64,000 nt of DNA from Cycas panzhihuaensis (taxonomy: Eukaryota > Cycadophyta): contig CM041465.1 of assembly GCA_023213395.1 (NCBI GenBank), positions 248,503,741 to 248,567,740 of the forward strand. The letters run 5' to 3'. A program made the position numbers and the translations under genes. This document shows positions 36,431 through 47,689 of this stretch, piece after piece. Numbering within the stretch: the stretch's first letter is position 1; each line of letters begins with the position of its first letter. The notes below the pieces were generated by a model. That model ran no database searches and had not been told where the DNA came from. It was given only the letters and a program-made list of their open reading frames with translations.

Positions 36431-36807
36431 CAACCTTCCTATAGGTGAAGATACTACTTTAAAGGTCATAGATTTTGACTTGGCCATGGTTAACATGGTT
36501 AAAGGAAAAGTTAAGGAATTATAAGATCAAGTGGAAAGTATAATAGTTGAGAATTAGTATTTAAGGATTAAAAATGAGGAATTAAAGCAAAAGTATGCTT
36601 TAATTAATGGGATATATGAATCTTTATATGTCCACCAATTACAAGAGTAGGTTTTGAGAATAAAGGATGATATTTCTATTCAACTTTAACTTCAAAAATC
36701 TATAATGACCAAACATGTGGTAGATGAGTTCTAAGTTAGGAATATAGAAGATAAGGTTAAACTATCCACTTTGCTTTGGGACTTCTTATATGAAGCCTAT
36801 GACCTCA
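36431..36807 (+). pseudogene. Coiled-coil coding part of X (copy A)
   Basis: Reading through stops, the frame gives a highly charged helical protein rich in Leu, Lys, Glu and Gln, with heptad-like spacing (VKLSTLLWDFLYEAYDL at the end). It matches copy B at 38440-38809. It ends at cctca (36803-36807), the chromovirus target site. No family is recognised. Confidence 0.5.
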
Positions 36808-36937
36808 TCATGCAAGAGCATTTACAAATCCCAAGTTTGAAGAGTCACCTTATTAGGACCATAACTTTTGACTTAGATGTCTATTTTGGCCTAATTTTTT
36901 GGGAGAACTAGATCTCTAAATTTACATCATATATTCT
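36808..36937 (+). repeat. Truncated chromovirus LTR in copy A
   Basis: About 130 bp align with the start of the LTR at 38810 (shared: agagcat-tacaaatcccaagttt, then ggtgtctattttggcc near 36880). The match stops near 36937, where copy B begins, so this is the junction of the tandem duplication. Confidence 0.8.
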
Positions 36938-37961
36938 TTTTGTGAAGGAGAATATGAGGTAGAAGATGAATTAGAAGAGGTGAATTGGAGGAAATATTTT
37001 ATTTGCTTTTATATGATTGCATATCTTCTTTGTGAGATATTAGAACTATTCATCTTAGGATGCCATTTTAAATGCATGAAATGAATAAGGAGACTAACAT
37101 TCTCAAATCATTATGTTACCCTAAGGTATGGAACACTAAGCACCCTTATTTTTATTTGGAAGTCATAGATAATTTTTTATTTGTTATTAAGAGAACATAA
37201 GGTTAGCCTCAAAGGATAAGTGATCGAGGTTCATTAATGTTTTAATAGGGTTAGTGGACAATGAAATTGTGACTTCTATTTATTTTTAAAATATTACTCT
37301 TTAGGTGAATGGATTTATTGGATTTGCATTTCACTTACCTAAATGTTTATAGAATATAATGTATTTCTTAGAGATTTGGAGGAAACTTTTCATACTTAGG
37401 GCTACTTGAATATGGAACATAAAAAATCCCCTTTCCAAAAATTACCTATTAATATTAGATATTAGTAGATAAATAGATGGTTATCAATGGATTATTTTTC
37501 TTCAAAATGTAGACTTTATAAACTCTAGAAGGCTAGGGAGAGATAGTATGACCCATCTGGGGTTATGGTGGTATACTTGGCCCTATATGGGATGTCTCAA
37601 CTAATACATTAGCTAGATGGTAATGAGTTAGTTCAAAACTCTAAAGTTGATGATTAAATCTATGAGATAGTATTCAAATTTCCTAACTCATCCTCTAACT
37701 AACCTGGCTATATAAGTATGGAGGAAGTTAGACTAGGATGGTTGTGACTTAAGAGATAAGAATAAGTAACTTGAGTAGAGTCTTTGAATCTATCCAAACT
37801 CAACCTGCATAAAGAAAGAAGAGTGCATTCATATTCACTTCACATATTCTTTCACCTTCTTAGAGTAGTATTAAGAAATGAGGTGATGACCTCTCCCCCT
37901 ATGCATCTTTAAAATAAGTAAGTAAGATTATTATAGAAAATAGCCTAGCCAAGAAGTCTAA

Positions 37962-38183
37962 ATGAAGTTGAAGTTTATCCAAGGTTTAGATATAATAACT
38001 GAGAATTTTATTCCTATATATATCCTCCCCCTTATTCCAAAGGGGGAAGTAGTTGAGTCCCTCAAAGATTTACTTATCATCCTAATAGGGGAATTGGAGC
38101 ACCTAAGATTAACTCAACAATGCAATACATATAGTAGAAACCATCACTTAATAAAAGTAGGGGAGTTGGCTTTGGAAAAATAA
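37962..38183 (+). pseudogene. Fragment of the uncharacterised ORF of X (copy B)
   Basis: A 73-codon open stretch starts MKLKFIQGLD, with NFIPIYIL and IPKGEVVES. Many differences from copy A change the amino acid, which suggests both copies drift without selection. The same frame continues through stops to the coiled-coil region (IELIDLGIPKGKF near 38347). Confidence 0.5.
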
Positions 38184-38439
38184 ACTCTTGAAGACTCTCT
38201 TTTTGTTAAAGAGGAAACTTAATATGTTAGACATAAGAGATCTCTAGAATAAAACTAGAACCTATGGGAAATTCAACATACATTGGATCTAGGGGTTAAG
38301 TAATAATGGGAATTGAAATCTCATAAAGAAGTTTTAATAGAGCTCATAGACCTAGGGATTCCTAAAGGTAAGTTTCATAATAATAAGGTTAAAAGTGAAG
38401 TATAGATTTAATTAAAATTAAAGGCAAAGGGTGAAATTA

Positions 38440-38809
38440 AGAGCTTCAACCTTCCTATGGGTGAAGATATTGCTTTAGAGGCCATAAATTTTGAAATGGT
38501 TAAATGAAAAATTAAAGAATTATAAGATTAAGTGGAAAGTCTAATAGTTGAGAATCAGCTTGTAAGGATTAAAAGAAAGGAGTTGAAGTGAAAGTATGCT
38601 TCAATTGATAGGATTTATGAGTCTTTATATATCCATTAATTATAAGAGTAAGTTTTAAGGATGGACAATGATATTTCTATTCAACTTTAACTTTAAAAAG
38701 CTATAATGACCAAACATGTAGTAGATGAGTTCTAAGTTAAGAATGTAGAAGATAAAGTTAAACTATCCTCTTTATTACTTAAACTACTTAGATGAAGCCT
38801 ATGAGCTCA
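38440..38809 (+). pseudogene. Coiled-coil coding part of X (copy B)
   Basis: Translation through stops reads FNLPMGEDIALEAINFEM, then a long charged helix to VEDKVKLSSLL, consistent with a coiled coil. It lies upstream of the X gag at 47700 once the chromovirus is removed, so it would be an extra ORF before gag, as described for Ogre/Tat gypsy elements. That link is an inference; the sequence itself is not recognised. Confidence 0.5.
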
Positions 38810-39426
38810 CAATGCAGGAGCATCTACAAATCCCAAGTTTGGAGGGTCACCTTACTAAGGCCATAACTTTTAACTTAGGTGTCTATTTTGGCCCAAATTT
38901 TTAGAGGAGTTAGATCTCTAAATTTATATTGTAGTATACTCATAGTCTACAAATTTTATTTTTTTAGTTTCTAAACCCATTTAAGATCATTTATTTCCTC
39001 AAAATTAAACTTTACAATTATTCTTCACTTTTAAAAATTTTTGAGAGTATGAGATTTCTTATTTAGAGGATTAGTTTTAATTTATTAGTATTATTGTGGA
39101 TCCCATGATATATTTAATTACCTATTTATCAATTTTTATATGATTTAGAGCACTTTCAAAAACTTACTATAAATAAAAAGTTTTAGATTTGGAGGTTTTT
39201 TTATTCCAAGTTTATTTTCTAATTTTAAAGGACAAATTTTGTATAACCAAAGGCCACAAATTTATATACTTATGTATTGTAAAAATACTCAGTTTATTAT
39301 TTTAAGAATGTAAAAATAAAAAAATTCAAAAGAAGTCTTATTATGTTAAGAGCTTGGTTCTATTTTCTTTGAGAGATATTATTCTACTTACATGCTTATA
39401 TTGTTGAAGATATTACCACCCTATTA
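38810..39426 (+). repeat. 5' LTR of the chromovirus
   Basis: Starts near CAATGCAGGAGC (TGATGTAAGAAC in the partner) and ends CCTATTA (partner CCCATCA). It is followed by a decayed primer-binding site, ttgtatcaaaac, at 39429-39440. Confidence 0.82.
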
Positions 39427-39689
39427 TTTTGTATCAAAACATATTTCAACTTAGGGAGGAGAAGAAGAAGAGGTTTATAACAAACTATTAGTAAGTTTTG
39501 TATTTCTTTTAAAATCTATTTGAGAATTATTAGAAGCAGGTTAAAAGTGTTTAAAAAAAAGAGTAGATTGCTTAATAGGAAAAATAAACAAAGGAGGGAA
39601 TGCATAACTAAATAAGAGTATGTAAGAGCTTCAAAGAATGGTTAAGAAGTTTCAAAAGGTGGTGTTCAGGCAACAAGAGATCCTTTTAA

Positions 39690-40625
39690 GGAATGAGTAA
39701 GGTTGACAGGTATGATAATGATGCAAAAATAAAAATAGAAGCTAGAGTGGAGCATGAGCAAGAAGGACCATAGGAACCCCTATCCTATGAGGAATTAATG
39801 TTAAAAGCCTTGGAAGAAAAGAATAGTAAAGTAAAGTTTGATGTCATAGAGTACGGGGACAAAGTTGATTGATTGGTTAAATAATATGGAGAAATGTTTG
39901 GAATGGAAGGACATGATAGAAAAGAAGGTTGTGAAACTTATATGTATCAAACTAAAAGGTCACACAATGATATGGTGGGATCACCTATAGAAAGAAAGGG
40001 TAAGAAATGGAAAGGATAAAATTCAAACTTGGAGTAAGATGGTGAGGAAGCTCAAAGAGAAATTCCTCTTAGTGGAATACACTTAGACTTTGTTCAAAAT
40101 ATTTTAGAATTTGAGGCAAATAGAGATGACTATCCAAGATTATACTAATAAATGTTATAAGTTATCAATAAAGGTGGAGAATAAAGAAATATAATAGAAA
40201 ATAACTTCCAAACATATAAATATCTTAAAGTTTTCTATACAATATGAACTTATCATACTTAAAATTAATAATGTTGAAGATGCTTTCTAATTTACTTTAA
40301 AAGTTGACAAGAAGTATAGTAGAAACCTTACTAAAAAATCATCTATAGTGAAGAAGGAACTATTAATCCCATTCAGAGTCTAGGGTGGCTTCAACTATTC
40401 ACATAGGGAATCCTCTAGTTAGATGGAGAGATAGAGTGTGACTCAAGGTAGATAAGGGTAGAGGGGTTTTTAATATTAACTAAGAGGCTAAGGTTTCTAA
40501 CAAGCCTAAAGGGAAAGAAACTCTAACAGAGTAGGTAACACACTTAGGAGACCTATTATCTACTATAGATATGATAAAGAAGTCTATAAGGCATACAAAT
40601 ATCCTTATTATTTTGATTGATAAAA
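39690..40625 (+). pseudogene. Chromovirus gag
   Basis: A retrotransposon gag domain is readable through stops: KLICIKLKGHTMIWWDHL at about 39928-39985, LKEKFLL near 40050, then FQNLRQIEMTIQDYTNKCYKLS near 40105-40160, all in family order. A CCHC knuckle at 40561-40606 is spoiled by Cys to Tyr changes (YYRY, family CYRC), followed by KAYKYP. Frameshifts separate the blocks. Confidence 0.75.
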
Positions 40626-40819
40626 AAACTAAAGGAAATGACCAAAAGTGAACTTGGCTTAAGTTGAGGAACGAATAACTTATAGAAGTTGCAACAGATA
40701 TTAGGGAGAACTTGATGCTAAGAAGAACTTTGATCACTCTAAAATAAAGTTAGTTATAAGAAAAAGGAAAAGTAAAGGATAATGATAAATTATAGATGCA
40801 TAATAATACCTTTTAGATG

Positions 40820-41346
40820 AGATGTACTTTATGAGGTAAGATTTATAAGGTTGTTATTGATAATGGTAGTTAAGAAAATATGGTATCTACTAAAATGGCA
40901 GGAAAGCTAGAATTATAGTGCAAAAGGCATCTTGCCCATTACAAAATTTCTTTGATAAAGAAAGGGAGTGAGGTGGTAGTAGATAAAATATGTTTAGTAA
41001 GATTTATCATTGGACAAATATATCATAATAAGGTATAGTATGATTTCCTTCTATTAGATGCATGTCATGTACTATTGGGGAGGCCATGGTAGTATAATAT
41101 GAATGCCTATTATACTGGTATAAATAATACTTACACCTTTTACAATGATGATCTAAACATTTTATTACTACATATAAAGGAAGAAGGGTAGGAAAAAATT
41201 ATATTAATTATAAAGGAATTTATGAGGGAAGCAAGGGAGATAAGGACATGTTATGCGTTAGTGATAAATCAAGTTAAAAAAATTGAGGAATTAGTATCAA
41301 TATCATAGGAAGTAGCTAAACTATTATAAGAGTATAGTGACATCAT
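40820..41346 (+). pseudogene. Chromovirus protease and start of RT
   Basis: VIDNGSQENMVS near 40855-40890 corresponds to the aspartic protease site V-I-D-S-G-S-x-N-M-V-S, keeping Asp but with Ser to Asn. Then LDACHVLLGRPW near 41058-41092, the flap-end LLGRPW motif. The segment after 41250 (EYSDIMIDKL) is the linker before RT, where LINE2 is inserted at 41359. Confidence 0.78.
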
Positions 41347-41359
41347 GATAGATAAATTA
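41347..41359 (+). repeat. Target-site duplication of LINE2 (left)
   Basis: gatagataaatta, repeated exactly at 42575-42587 after the poly(A). Confidence 0.95.
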
Positions 41360-41361
41360 TG

Positions 41362-42290
41362 AGAGAAGGATGGACTAAAAATGATATGCTGGCAGGGGTC
41401 TGGAAATTGGGGCTTATCCCAAAGGTAGCTGCCTTTTGGTGGCTATGCTTACAAAACAAGCTTCCAACAAGGGATAATCTACTGAAGTGTGATATCTATA
41501 TGGTGAACAGGTGTGAGTTATGCAGGGAGGAGAATGAGTCCTTGGATCACTTGAGTATCCATTGCCCCTACTCGAGAGGGATTTGGAGAAGCTTCTGGTC
41601 TAGATTGGGAATAGGTTGGGTGCCCTCTATGTCTTTGAGGGATCAATGGACAACTTGGGTCTCTCCATTTAAGAGTAAAATGTTGGGAAGGTTTTAGAAG
41701 ATAATTCTACCAGTTGGTACTTGGAATATATGGAAGGAGCATAATAGGAGAATTTTCCAAGGAAAGCAGTTGGAGGAACAGAAGCTATTCAATATAATCA
41801 GAAGGGGCATTTTAGAGATGTTAAAACCCCCTAAGGAGGATAGAATCCTAAAGGGAGAGGAAAGCATCCTAGATGAATGGGGTATATGTCGACCGAGGGG
41901 AGGGAACAAGAAGAGGAGGGAAACTACTTGGACACCGCTTGAAGTAACATGGACAAAAATAAATTTTGATGGTACAGCTAAAGGCAACCCCGGGGAGGCT
42001 GGGGGGGAGGGCTGTGCATGGATCATGTGGGAATATTAATATGGGCATTTGTTGAATATTATGGTAGTCAATCGAATCATAGTGCAGAGGTAAGGGCTAT
42101 GCATAAGGATGTAGCCATGTTGGATGAGATGGAGGAACAGAAAGTGATTGTTGAAGGTGACTCCTTGATTGTGATTAAGAGCTTAAAGGGGGAAACGGAG
42201 CTGGAGTGTAGTACTGGTGAGCTAATTAGAGATGCGCAAGACATCCTGACATCCAAATAGAGTGTTTAGATTTAGCACATGTACATGGAA
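41362..42290 (+). pseudogene. LINE2 ORF2 end: zf-RVT and RNase H
   Basis: The zf-RVT module keeps its Cys and His residues (RCELC, then HLSIHCPY, about 41507-41575). After a stop at 41695 (TAG), the RNase H starts at about 41958 with INFDGTAKGNPGEAGG. A frameshift near 42010-42040 moves to the frame reading HSAEVRAMHK and VEGDSLIVIKSL (about 42078-42190). These are the first three acidic positions of the plant LINE RNase H. It carries fewer lesions than the host chromovirus. Confidence 0.88.
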
Positions 42291-42451
42291 GGAAACAAGA
42301 TGGCGGGTGGTTGCAAATCAAAGGGCAAATAAAAGGAATAGGGCATGGAAAGGGAACTTCCTGTAGGAGCTTCTAAGTCTGCTTAGGGTAGATTCTTCTG
42401 GACATAATGGCGATAGGAAGGAGGTGAATGGAGTGATCTTAGATTGAGCTA

Positions 42452-42472
42452 GGCCATGGGCTTGTCATGGTC
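42452..42472 (+). other. LINE2 3' stem-loop
   Basis: GGCCATG, loop GGCTTGT, CATGGTC: a 7-bp stem with one G-U pair, about 90 nt before the poly(A). It has the same loop as LINE1 at 36311-36317, and two stem pairs differ from LINE1 by paired changes. Confidence 0.75.
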
Positions 42473-42574
42473 ATCTCATTTAGGCTGGTTGGCCCTTGAT
42501 GTATAAGGTTTGGGGACCTGTTTTAAAAAACCCCTTCTAATATTATTTTTTACCTTACCAAAAAAAAAAAAAAA

Positions 42575-42587
42575 GATAGATAAATTA
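42575..42587 (+). repeat. Target-site duplication of LINE2 (right)
   Basis: gatagataaatta after the poly(A); resumes the chromovirus reading (KL, then PPKREIEH). Confidence 0.95.
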
Positions 42588-45347
42588 CCATAGTATTTAC
42601 CCCCAAAGAGAGAAATAGAGCATTGAGTTAATTTGGTTCTAGGATCTACACTACTAAATTAACTTATGTATAGATTTAGCCTTAAGGAAAATGAATAATT
42701 AAATCGATAGGTTGGTAAATTATTAAAGAAAGAGATAGGAAGGGAAAGTATGAATCCATATGTAACTCCTACACTCTTGAGTCTAAATAAGGATGGATTT
42801 TGGAGGATATGTATTGATTATAGGACAACCAATAAAATCATAATTAGGTATAGTTTTCCAATTGCTTGAATGGATGACATGTTAGATGATGTGGTATGTG
42901 CATCCTACTTCACCAAAATTGACTTAAGAAGTGAATAATGTCATACTTAAATTTGGGAAGGAGATAAATAGAAGATAACCTTCAAAATAAGGGATGGATT
43001 ATATAAGTGGTTGGTCACGCCATTTAGGATGTCAAATGTCCCAAGTATATTCATGAGGTTAATAGAAACCATCTTATGACCATATATTGATAAGTTTGTA
43101 TTTGTTTATTTTGATGATATTTTGATATATAATAGAATTAAGGAGGAGCATTTATTGCATCTAAAGATGATGATAGATGTGTTGATAGTAAAGAAATTAT
43201 ATGTGAACTTGAGGAAATATAAGTTCATATATAGTAGCCTAGTATTTTTAGGATTTGTAATATCTTAAGATGGGTTGTGAATGGATAATGAGAAAATTAG
43301 AGCTATTATTGACTGCCTACACCTAGAAATATAATAGAGATAAGGAACTTCTATGGTCTAGCTATATTTTATAAGAACTTTATTAGAAATTTCAGTGGTA
43401 TCATTACTCACTTAATAATTTATACTAAGGGACAAGAGTTTATTTAGAATAAGGTAGTAGAGTAGAGCTTTAGGCTAATGAAGAAAAAGGTGATAGATAT
43501 ATATGTCTTAGTACTAGCAGATTTAAAAAGGTATTTAAGGTCAATTGTGATGCTTTTTATGTAGTTATTGGGGTCACGTTAAGCCAGGAAGAAAGACTAA
43601 TAACATTTTATAGTGAAAAGTTAAATAAGGTGATAAAGAAATATTTTAACTATTATGTAGAATTCTATGTTATTATATAGGCTCTAAAGCATTGGCAATA
43701 CTATGTTATACTGAAGGAGTTTATTTTGTTTATAGACCACCAGTCATTAAGATATATAAATGCAAGAAAAGTTGAATACTAGGCATATAAAATTGGCATC
43801 ATATTTATAGGGATTTACTTTATCCTAAAGCATAAATCTAGAAAACAAAATTAGGTTGTTGATGCCTTAAGCTGAAGGGTGGCATTAATAACCACTATGG
43901 TAAGTAAAGTGGTTGGGTTTGATACTTTAAAAGATTTATATCATATTAATTCTAATTTTAGTAGAGTTGTAGAATAGTGCATGAATCCTTTAACTAATAA
44001 AATTAGACCCATCTATGATGCTTATTTTATGTAGGATGGGTATTTATTTAAAGGAAAGCAACAATGCATTATAGTTAAGTCCATTGGGGTCAAGATCATA
44101 AGGGAAATGCATGGTAGGGGACTTTGAGGGCATTTTAGTTAAAACAAAACCATAGTCATGGTGGAGGAAAAATATTTTTGGCCAAAGATAAAATGAGATG
44201 TTATCAAATATATGGCCAAGTACAAGATTTATTAGCTAGTTAAAGGGCATGTATAGAACACTAGACTATACATTTCATTACTACTTCCAAAGGGGCTACG
44301 GATGGACTTGAGCATGGATTTTATATTAGGGTTGCCTAACATCTAATGAGATAATGATTATATTTTTTTTATTATTAATAGGTTTTAAAAAATAACTCCT
44401 TTTATTACATGTAAAATAACTAGTAATGCAATAAGAATAATAAATATATTTTTGAAGGAGGTTGTGTGGGGTGTCAAAGACCATCCCTTTAGATAGGGAT
44501 ACTAAATTGTATAGTCACTTATGGAAGACATTAGAAGCCAAACTATAATTTAGTAGTACATACCACCCACAAACTGATAGGTAAACAAAAGTAGTGAATA
44601 AGGGTTTAGAAAACTTGTTAAGGTATATTATTAGATAGAAGTCTAAGTAGTGGAATTTGGCACTAGCATAGGATGGATTTACCTATAATAGTTCTATGAA
44701 CATATTTACTAGTAAGTTACCATTCTAGATTATATATGGTAGGAATTGAAAGGGAGTATTAGATTTGGCCCAGTTGCCCATTAAAGATAGGACCGATGAC
44801 GATGTAAAAGCCTTTGTCAAACACATTCAACATGTGCATCATGAGGTGAGAAGTTGTAGGATAGTAATGATGAATATAAGATGAAAATCGATCTCAACAA
44901 GAGAAATAAAGTATTTTTATAGGGGCATTTAGTGGTAGTGTACTTGATAAAGGATAAATTTCCTCAAGGCACATACAACAAATTAAAATATAATAAGATA
45001 GGTCCTTGTAAGATTGTAAGGAAAATCAATGATAATGCTTATGAGGTAAATCTATCCTATGAACTTGATATTTCATCTATTTTTAATGTTTCTAACTTAT
45101 ATACTTTCATTAAGGAGAAGATTAGGTAGAAGAAGAAAAAGAAAGAAATTGAGTAAGTATTAGATAGGAAGACAATTCACACAATGCAAGGTAATTATGT
45201 TAGGTATCTAGTTTGATTGAAGGGGCTATAATGGGAAAATAATACTTGGATTTTGTAAAGTGAAATATATAAACTTAGTATGGATAAGTAGTAGAAGTTC
45301 CATAATAATAACTCATAGGAGTTGAGATCTTTTCAAATAAAGAAGGA
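42588..45347 (+). pseudogene. Chromovirus RT, RNase H, integrase, chromodomain
   Basis: RT: FWRICIDYRTTNK near 42800, YFTKIDLRS near 42910, VYFDDILIY near 43110 with the catalytic Asp pair kept. RNase H remains near 43540-43800. Integrase: MDLSMDFILGLPN near 44300; LDRDTKLYSHLW near 44490 keeps the second Asp; in QTDRQTKVVN near 44570-44600 the catalytic Glu has become Lys. An open stretch at 44932-45129 holds VYLIKDKFPQGTYNKLK and INDNAYEV. The chromodomain-like tail at about 45140-45280 has YVRYLVQLKGL with stops at the Trp/Gln sites. It would guide integration to heterochromatin in a living element. Confidence 0.88.
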
Positions 45348-45981
45348 TGATGTAAGAACATTTGCAAATCCCAAGTTTAAAAGGTCACCTTATTGGGACT
45401 ATAACTTTTGACTTAGGTGTCTATTTTGGCCTAAGCTTTTTGGAGAAGTTAGATCTTTGAATTTATATTGTAGTCCACTTTTCAAACTATGAATTTAATT
45501 TTTTGGGTTCCCAAACCTATATGGGATCATCTACTTATGCAAAACTAAAATTTATGATTATTTGTCACTTTTAAAAAATTTTAAGAGCATGATATTTCTT
45601 AGTTAAAAGATTAATTTTACTTTATTGGTGTACTTTTAGGGTTTGTGACATATTTAACTACTCATAAGTCAATTTTTATATGATTTGGAGTACTTTTTAA
45701 AAATTTACTATAAATAGAAAGTTTTACATTTAGGAGTTTTTTGTTGTAAGTTTGTTTCCTAATTTTAAGGGATGGTAGTTAGGGTTTTTGCATAGACAAA
45801 GGCCATGAATTTGTATACTTATGTATTATAAAAACACCCAATTTTTTGTTTCTAAAATTTTTAGAATGGAAAATTATACTTTTATAAAAGAAATATTATT
45901 GTGTTGAGAGCTTGGTTTAATTTTCTTTAAGATATATTATTCTACTTATATGCTTATTTTGATGAAGAGTCCAACCCATCA
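45348..45981 (+). repeat. 3' LTR of the chromovirus
   Basis: Follows a purine run (aaataaagaagga). It aligns with 38810-39426 over its length, including gttgagagcttggtt near 45904 and attctacttatatgct near 45940. It is followed by cctca. Confidence 0.85.
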
Positions 45982-45986
45982 CCTCA

Positions 45987-47660
45987 TAAAGTTATTTTTA
46001 TTTTAAAAATTGCCATTGGATGACTGTAATACATTGCTCAATAACATTACAGAAAATGAGTTTTATCAACTTAAAAAGTAGATATTTAGATCTTCTTTGA
46101 TACAACAAGATAGACATGCTTATGTTAGATGAGAGCTGACTCTAAATGTCACCTTTGTGAATATGAGAATAATAATAGATGAACTAGGATTTCTAGATAC
46201 TCAATTAGATCCATAATTAATGAGATAATTAGTTTGCATGAACAATATATATTACCTCTTATTTTTTAAGGAGATGAGCACTTCTAACTTGAGAAATTCA
46301 TAAATAGGGTTTAAGAACATATTTTGGAGAATGATTTAACTTCATAATTGATAATAGAAAAGTTATTTATATAATTGGAAAAGTAGTATGAGTTGAGATA
46401 GTTTGTCTTAAGTAAACAACCACAACTTAAATTCCTAAGAATAAATTTATAAAGTCTTTAGATGCATCTCGCTTTAATTAATCCTTTTTTAGTGAAATAT
46501 TTTTTTAAAGAAGTAAATCAATTAAAGTAATTGGCAAGATAGGATGAATGCTATTTATGATAGTTATGCTAGTTATATATCTAAAATCTTCATCAATAGG
46601 GGCAAGACAACTATAAAGGGAATAATTAAAAAATTAAGTAGGACATTTTAAGAATTTCTTCCAAATAACTCTTGTCTCTATTTTAGAGATTTATTGTTAA
46701 GGTTTTCTTTTAAATGTCTTATAAACAGACAAGATGTAGTTTCAATGGCATTAGATAGAACCTTGTAAGAATCTAGGGTATGGGATAATAATCTTAAGGG
46801 CTCTATAGGTGTTCTTAGTGTGAATTCCTTATGATATATTCTTCATCAAAAATAATACTCATGAGATCTACAAGTTAGTTTTACCTACTTACACTTCTTA
46901 TGCAATGTTTTCTATCTATTATGGAATGTGTTAATTCACTTAGTCCTATTTAGTGAATACAGATTTGTCTTTGGTAGCACTTACATGAGTTTATATATAA
47001 CTTTATTTAAATTTTACTTAATTAAGGGCTTATGAAGTTATAAATGTAGTGCAATGTGTACTAATGTGATAGTCATGGTTTACTTACAAATTCTTTATTC
47101 TCCTTCACTCTCTTTTTTATTTCTAGTATTCCCTCCCTTCGTGTCCAATATCATTTATATATAATTTTCTACTACTTACAAAAGTAAGGATAATCATTTT
47201 CATAGTAATTAGAATCTAGTACTAAGTTATATTTAATCATTATATGTAATACTTAGCATTTTGGCATATAAAAGAGAATGGTCCCTATGAAATAAAGGGC
47301 TATTAAACCTTTAGTTGTTTCTATGAGTTTATACTAATGAATGCTCAAATATTGACAAACTAGTCTTAACTTATTACTCCTTGAAATGTACAAACTTATT
47401 GGGCAATAAGTTAGTGACCATATTGGGGATCCAAAGTAATTCAAGTTTTATAGTTTAAAGAATTTTTATAGTTTTTTTTTATTCTATAAATAGAGATCTA
47501 AAAATTGGTCAAAACATTAAGGAGTCTATATACTTAATATATTAGGCCATAAGGTATTATTGAAGAGCTTTGACATTCTCCCTAGAAAAGAAAATTATGA
47601 ACTAATTGTGAAATCCTTAAGGCTGAGATGGATAATGAAAATCAAGAAGTAGATCAAAAG
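45987..47660 (+). pseudogene. Continuation of the uncharacterised X ORF, then spacer
   Basis: Once the chromovirus is removed, the frame of the coiled-coil region continues here: KLPLDDCNTLLNNITENE near 46008-46060, then QQDRHAYVR-ELTLNVTFVNMR near 46100-46160, LDTQLDPQLMRQL near 46195 and ALINPFLVKYFF near 46470. It is again charged and helical. After about 46750 coding sense fades, and 46800-47660 is AT-rich spacer. No domain is recognised. Confidence 0.4.
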
Positions 47661-47689
47661 GTTAACCATAATGAATAGGAAGATTAAAC

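Larger units (their letters stand above)
28650..36937 (+). repeat. Tandem duplication, copy A (contains LINE1)
   Basis: Without the LINE at 30122-36417 and one target copy, this copy is about 1.98 kb and aligns with 36938-38945 over its whole length. Landmarks shared by both copies are agtgatcgaggttcatta (28897 and 37218), the small ORF at 29636/37962, and tctattcaactttaact (36675 and 38672). It ends with about 130 bp of the chromovirus LTR (36808-36937), so the duplication happened after the chromovirus had inserted. Confidence 0.85.
36938..38945 (+). repeat. Tandem duplication, copy B (without LINE)
   Basis: Aligns with copy A from about 28650 onward and lacks the LINE. At 38425-38450 it shows the unoccupied site (gtgaaattaagagcttcaacc). 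It runs into the complete chromovirus 5' LTR. Confidence 0.85.
41360..42574 (+). mobile_element. 5'-truncated LINE (LINE2), 1215 bp
   Basis: A 13-bp target duplication and a poly(A) of about 15 nt (42560-42574) bound it. Only the end of ORF2 and the 3' UTR are present, the usual result of incomplete reverse transcription. It is related to LINE1 in the zinc-finger, RNase H and 3' hairpin regions but is clearly a different copy or subfamily. Confidence 0.95.
38810..45981 (+). mobile_element. Chromovirus (Ty3-gypsy, CRM/Reina-like) with nested LINE2
   Basis: LTRs at 38810-39426 and 45348-45981 align. The target duplication is cctca at 45982-45986 versus gctca at 38805-38809; copy A of the duplication preserves cctca at 36803-36807. 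The internal region contains gag, protease, RT, RNase H, integrase and a chromodomain in gypsy order, interrupted by LINE2 at 41360-42574. The pattern GTYNKLK-x-IGPCKI-x-INDNAYEV in the integrase tail is typical of the CRM/Reina group. Confidence 0.9.
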
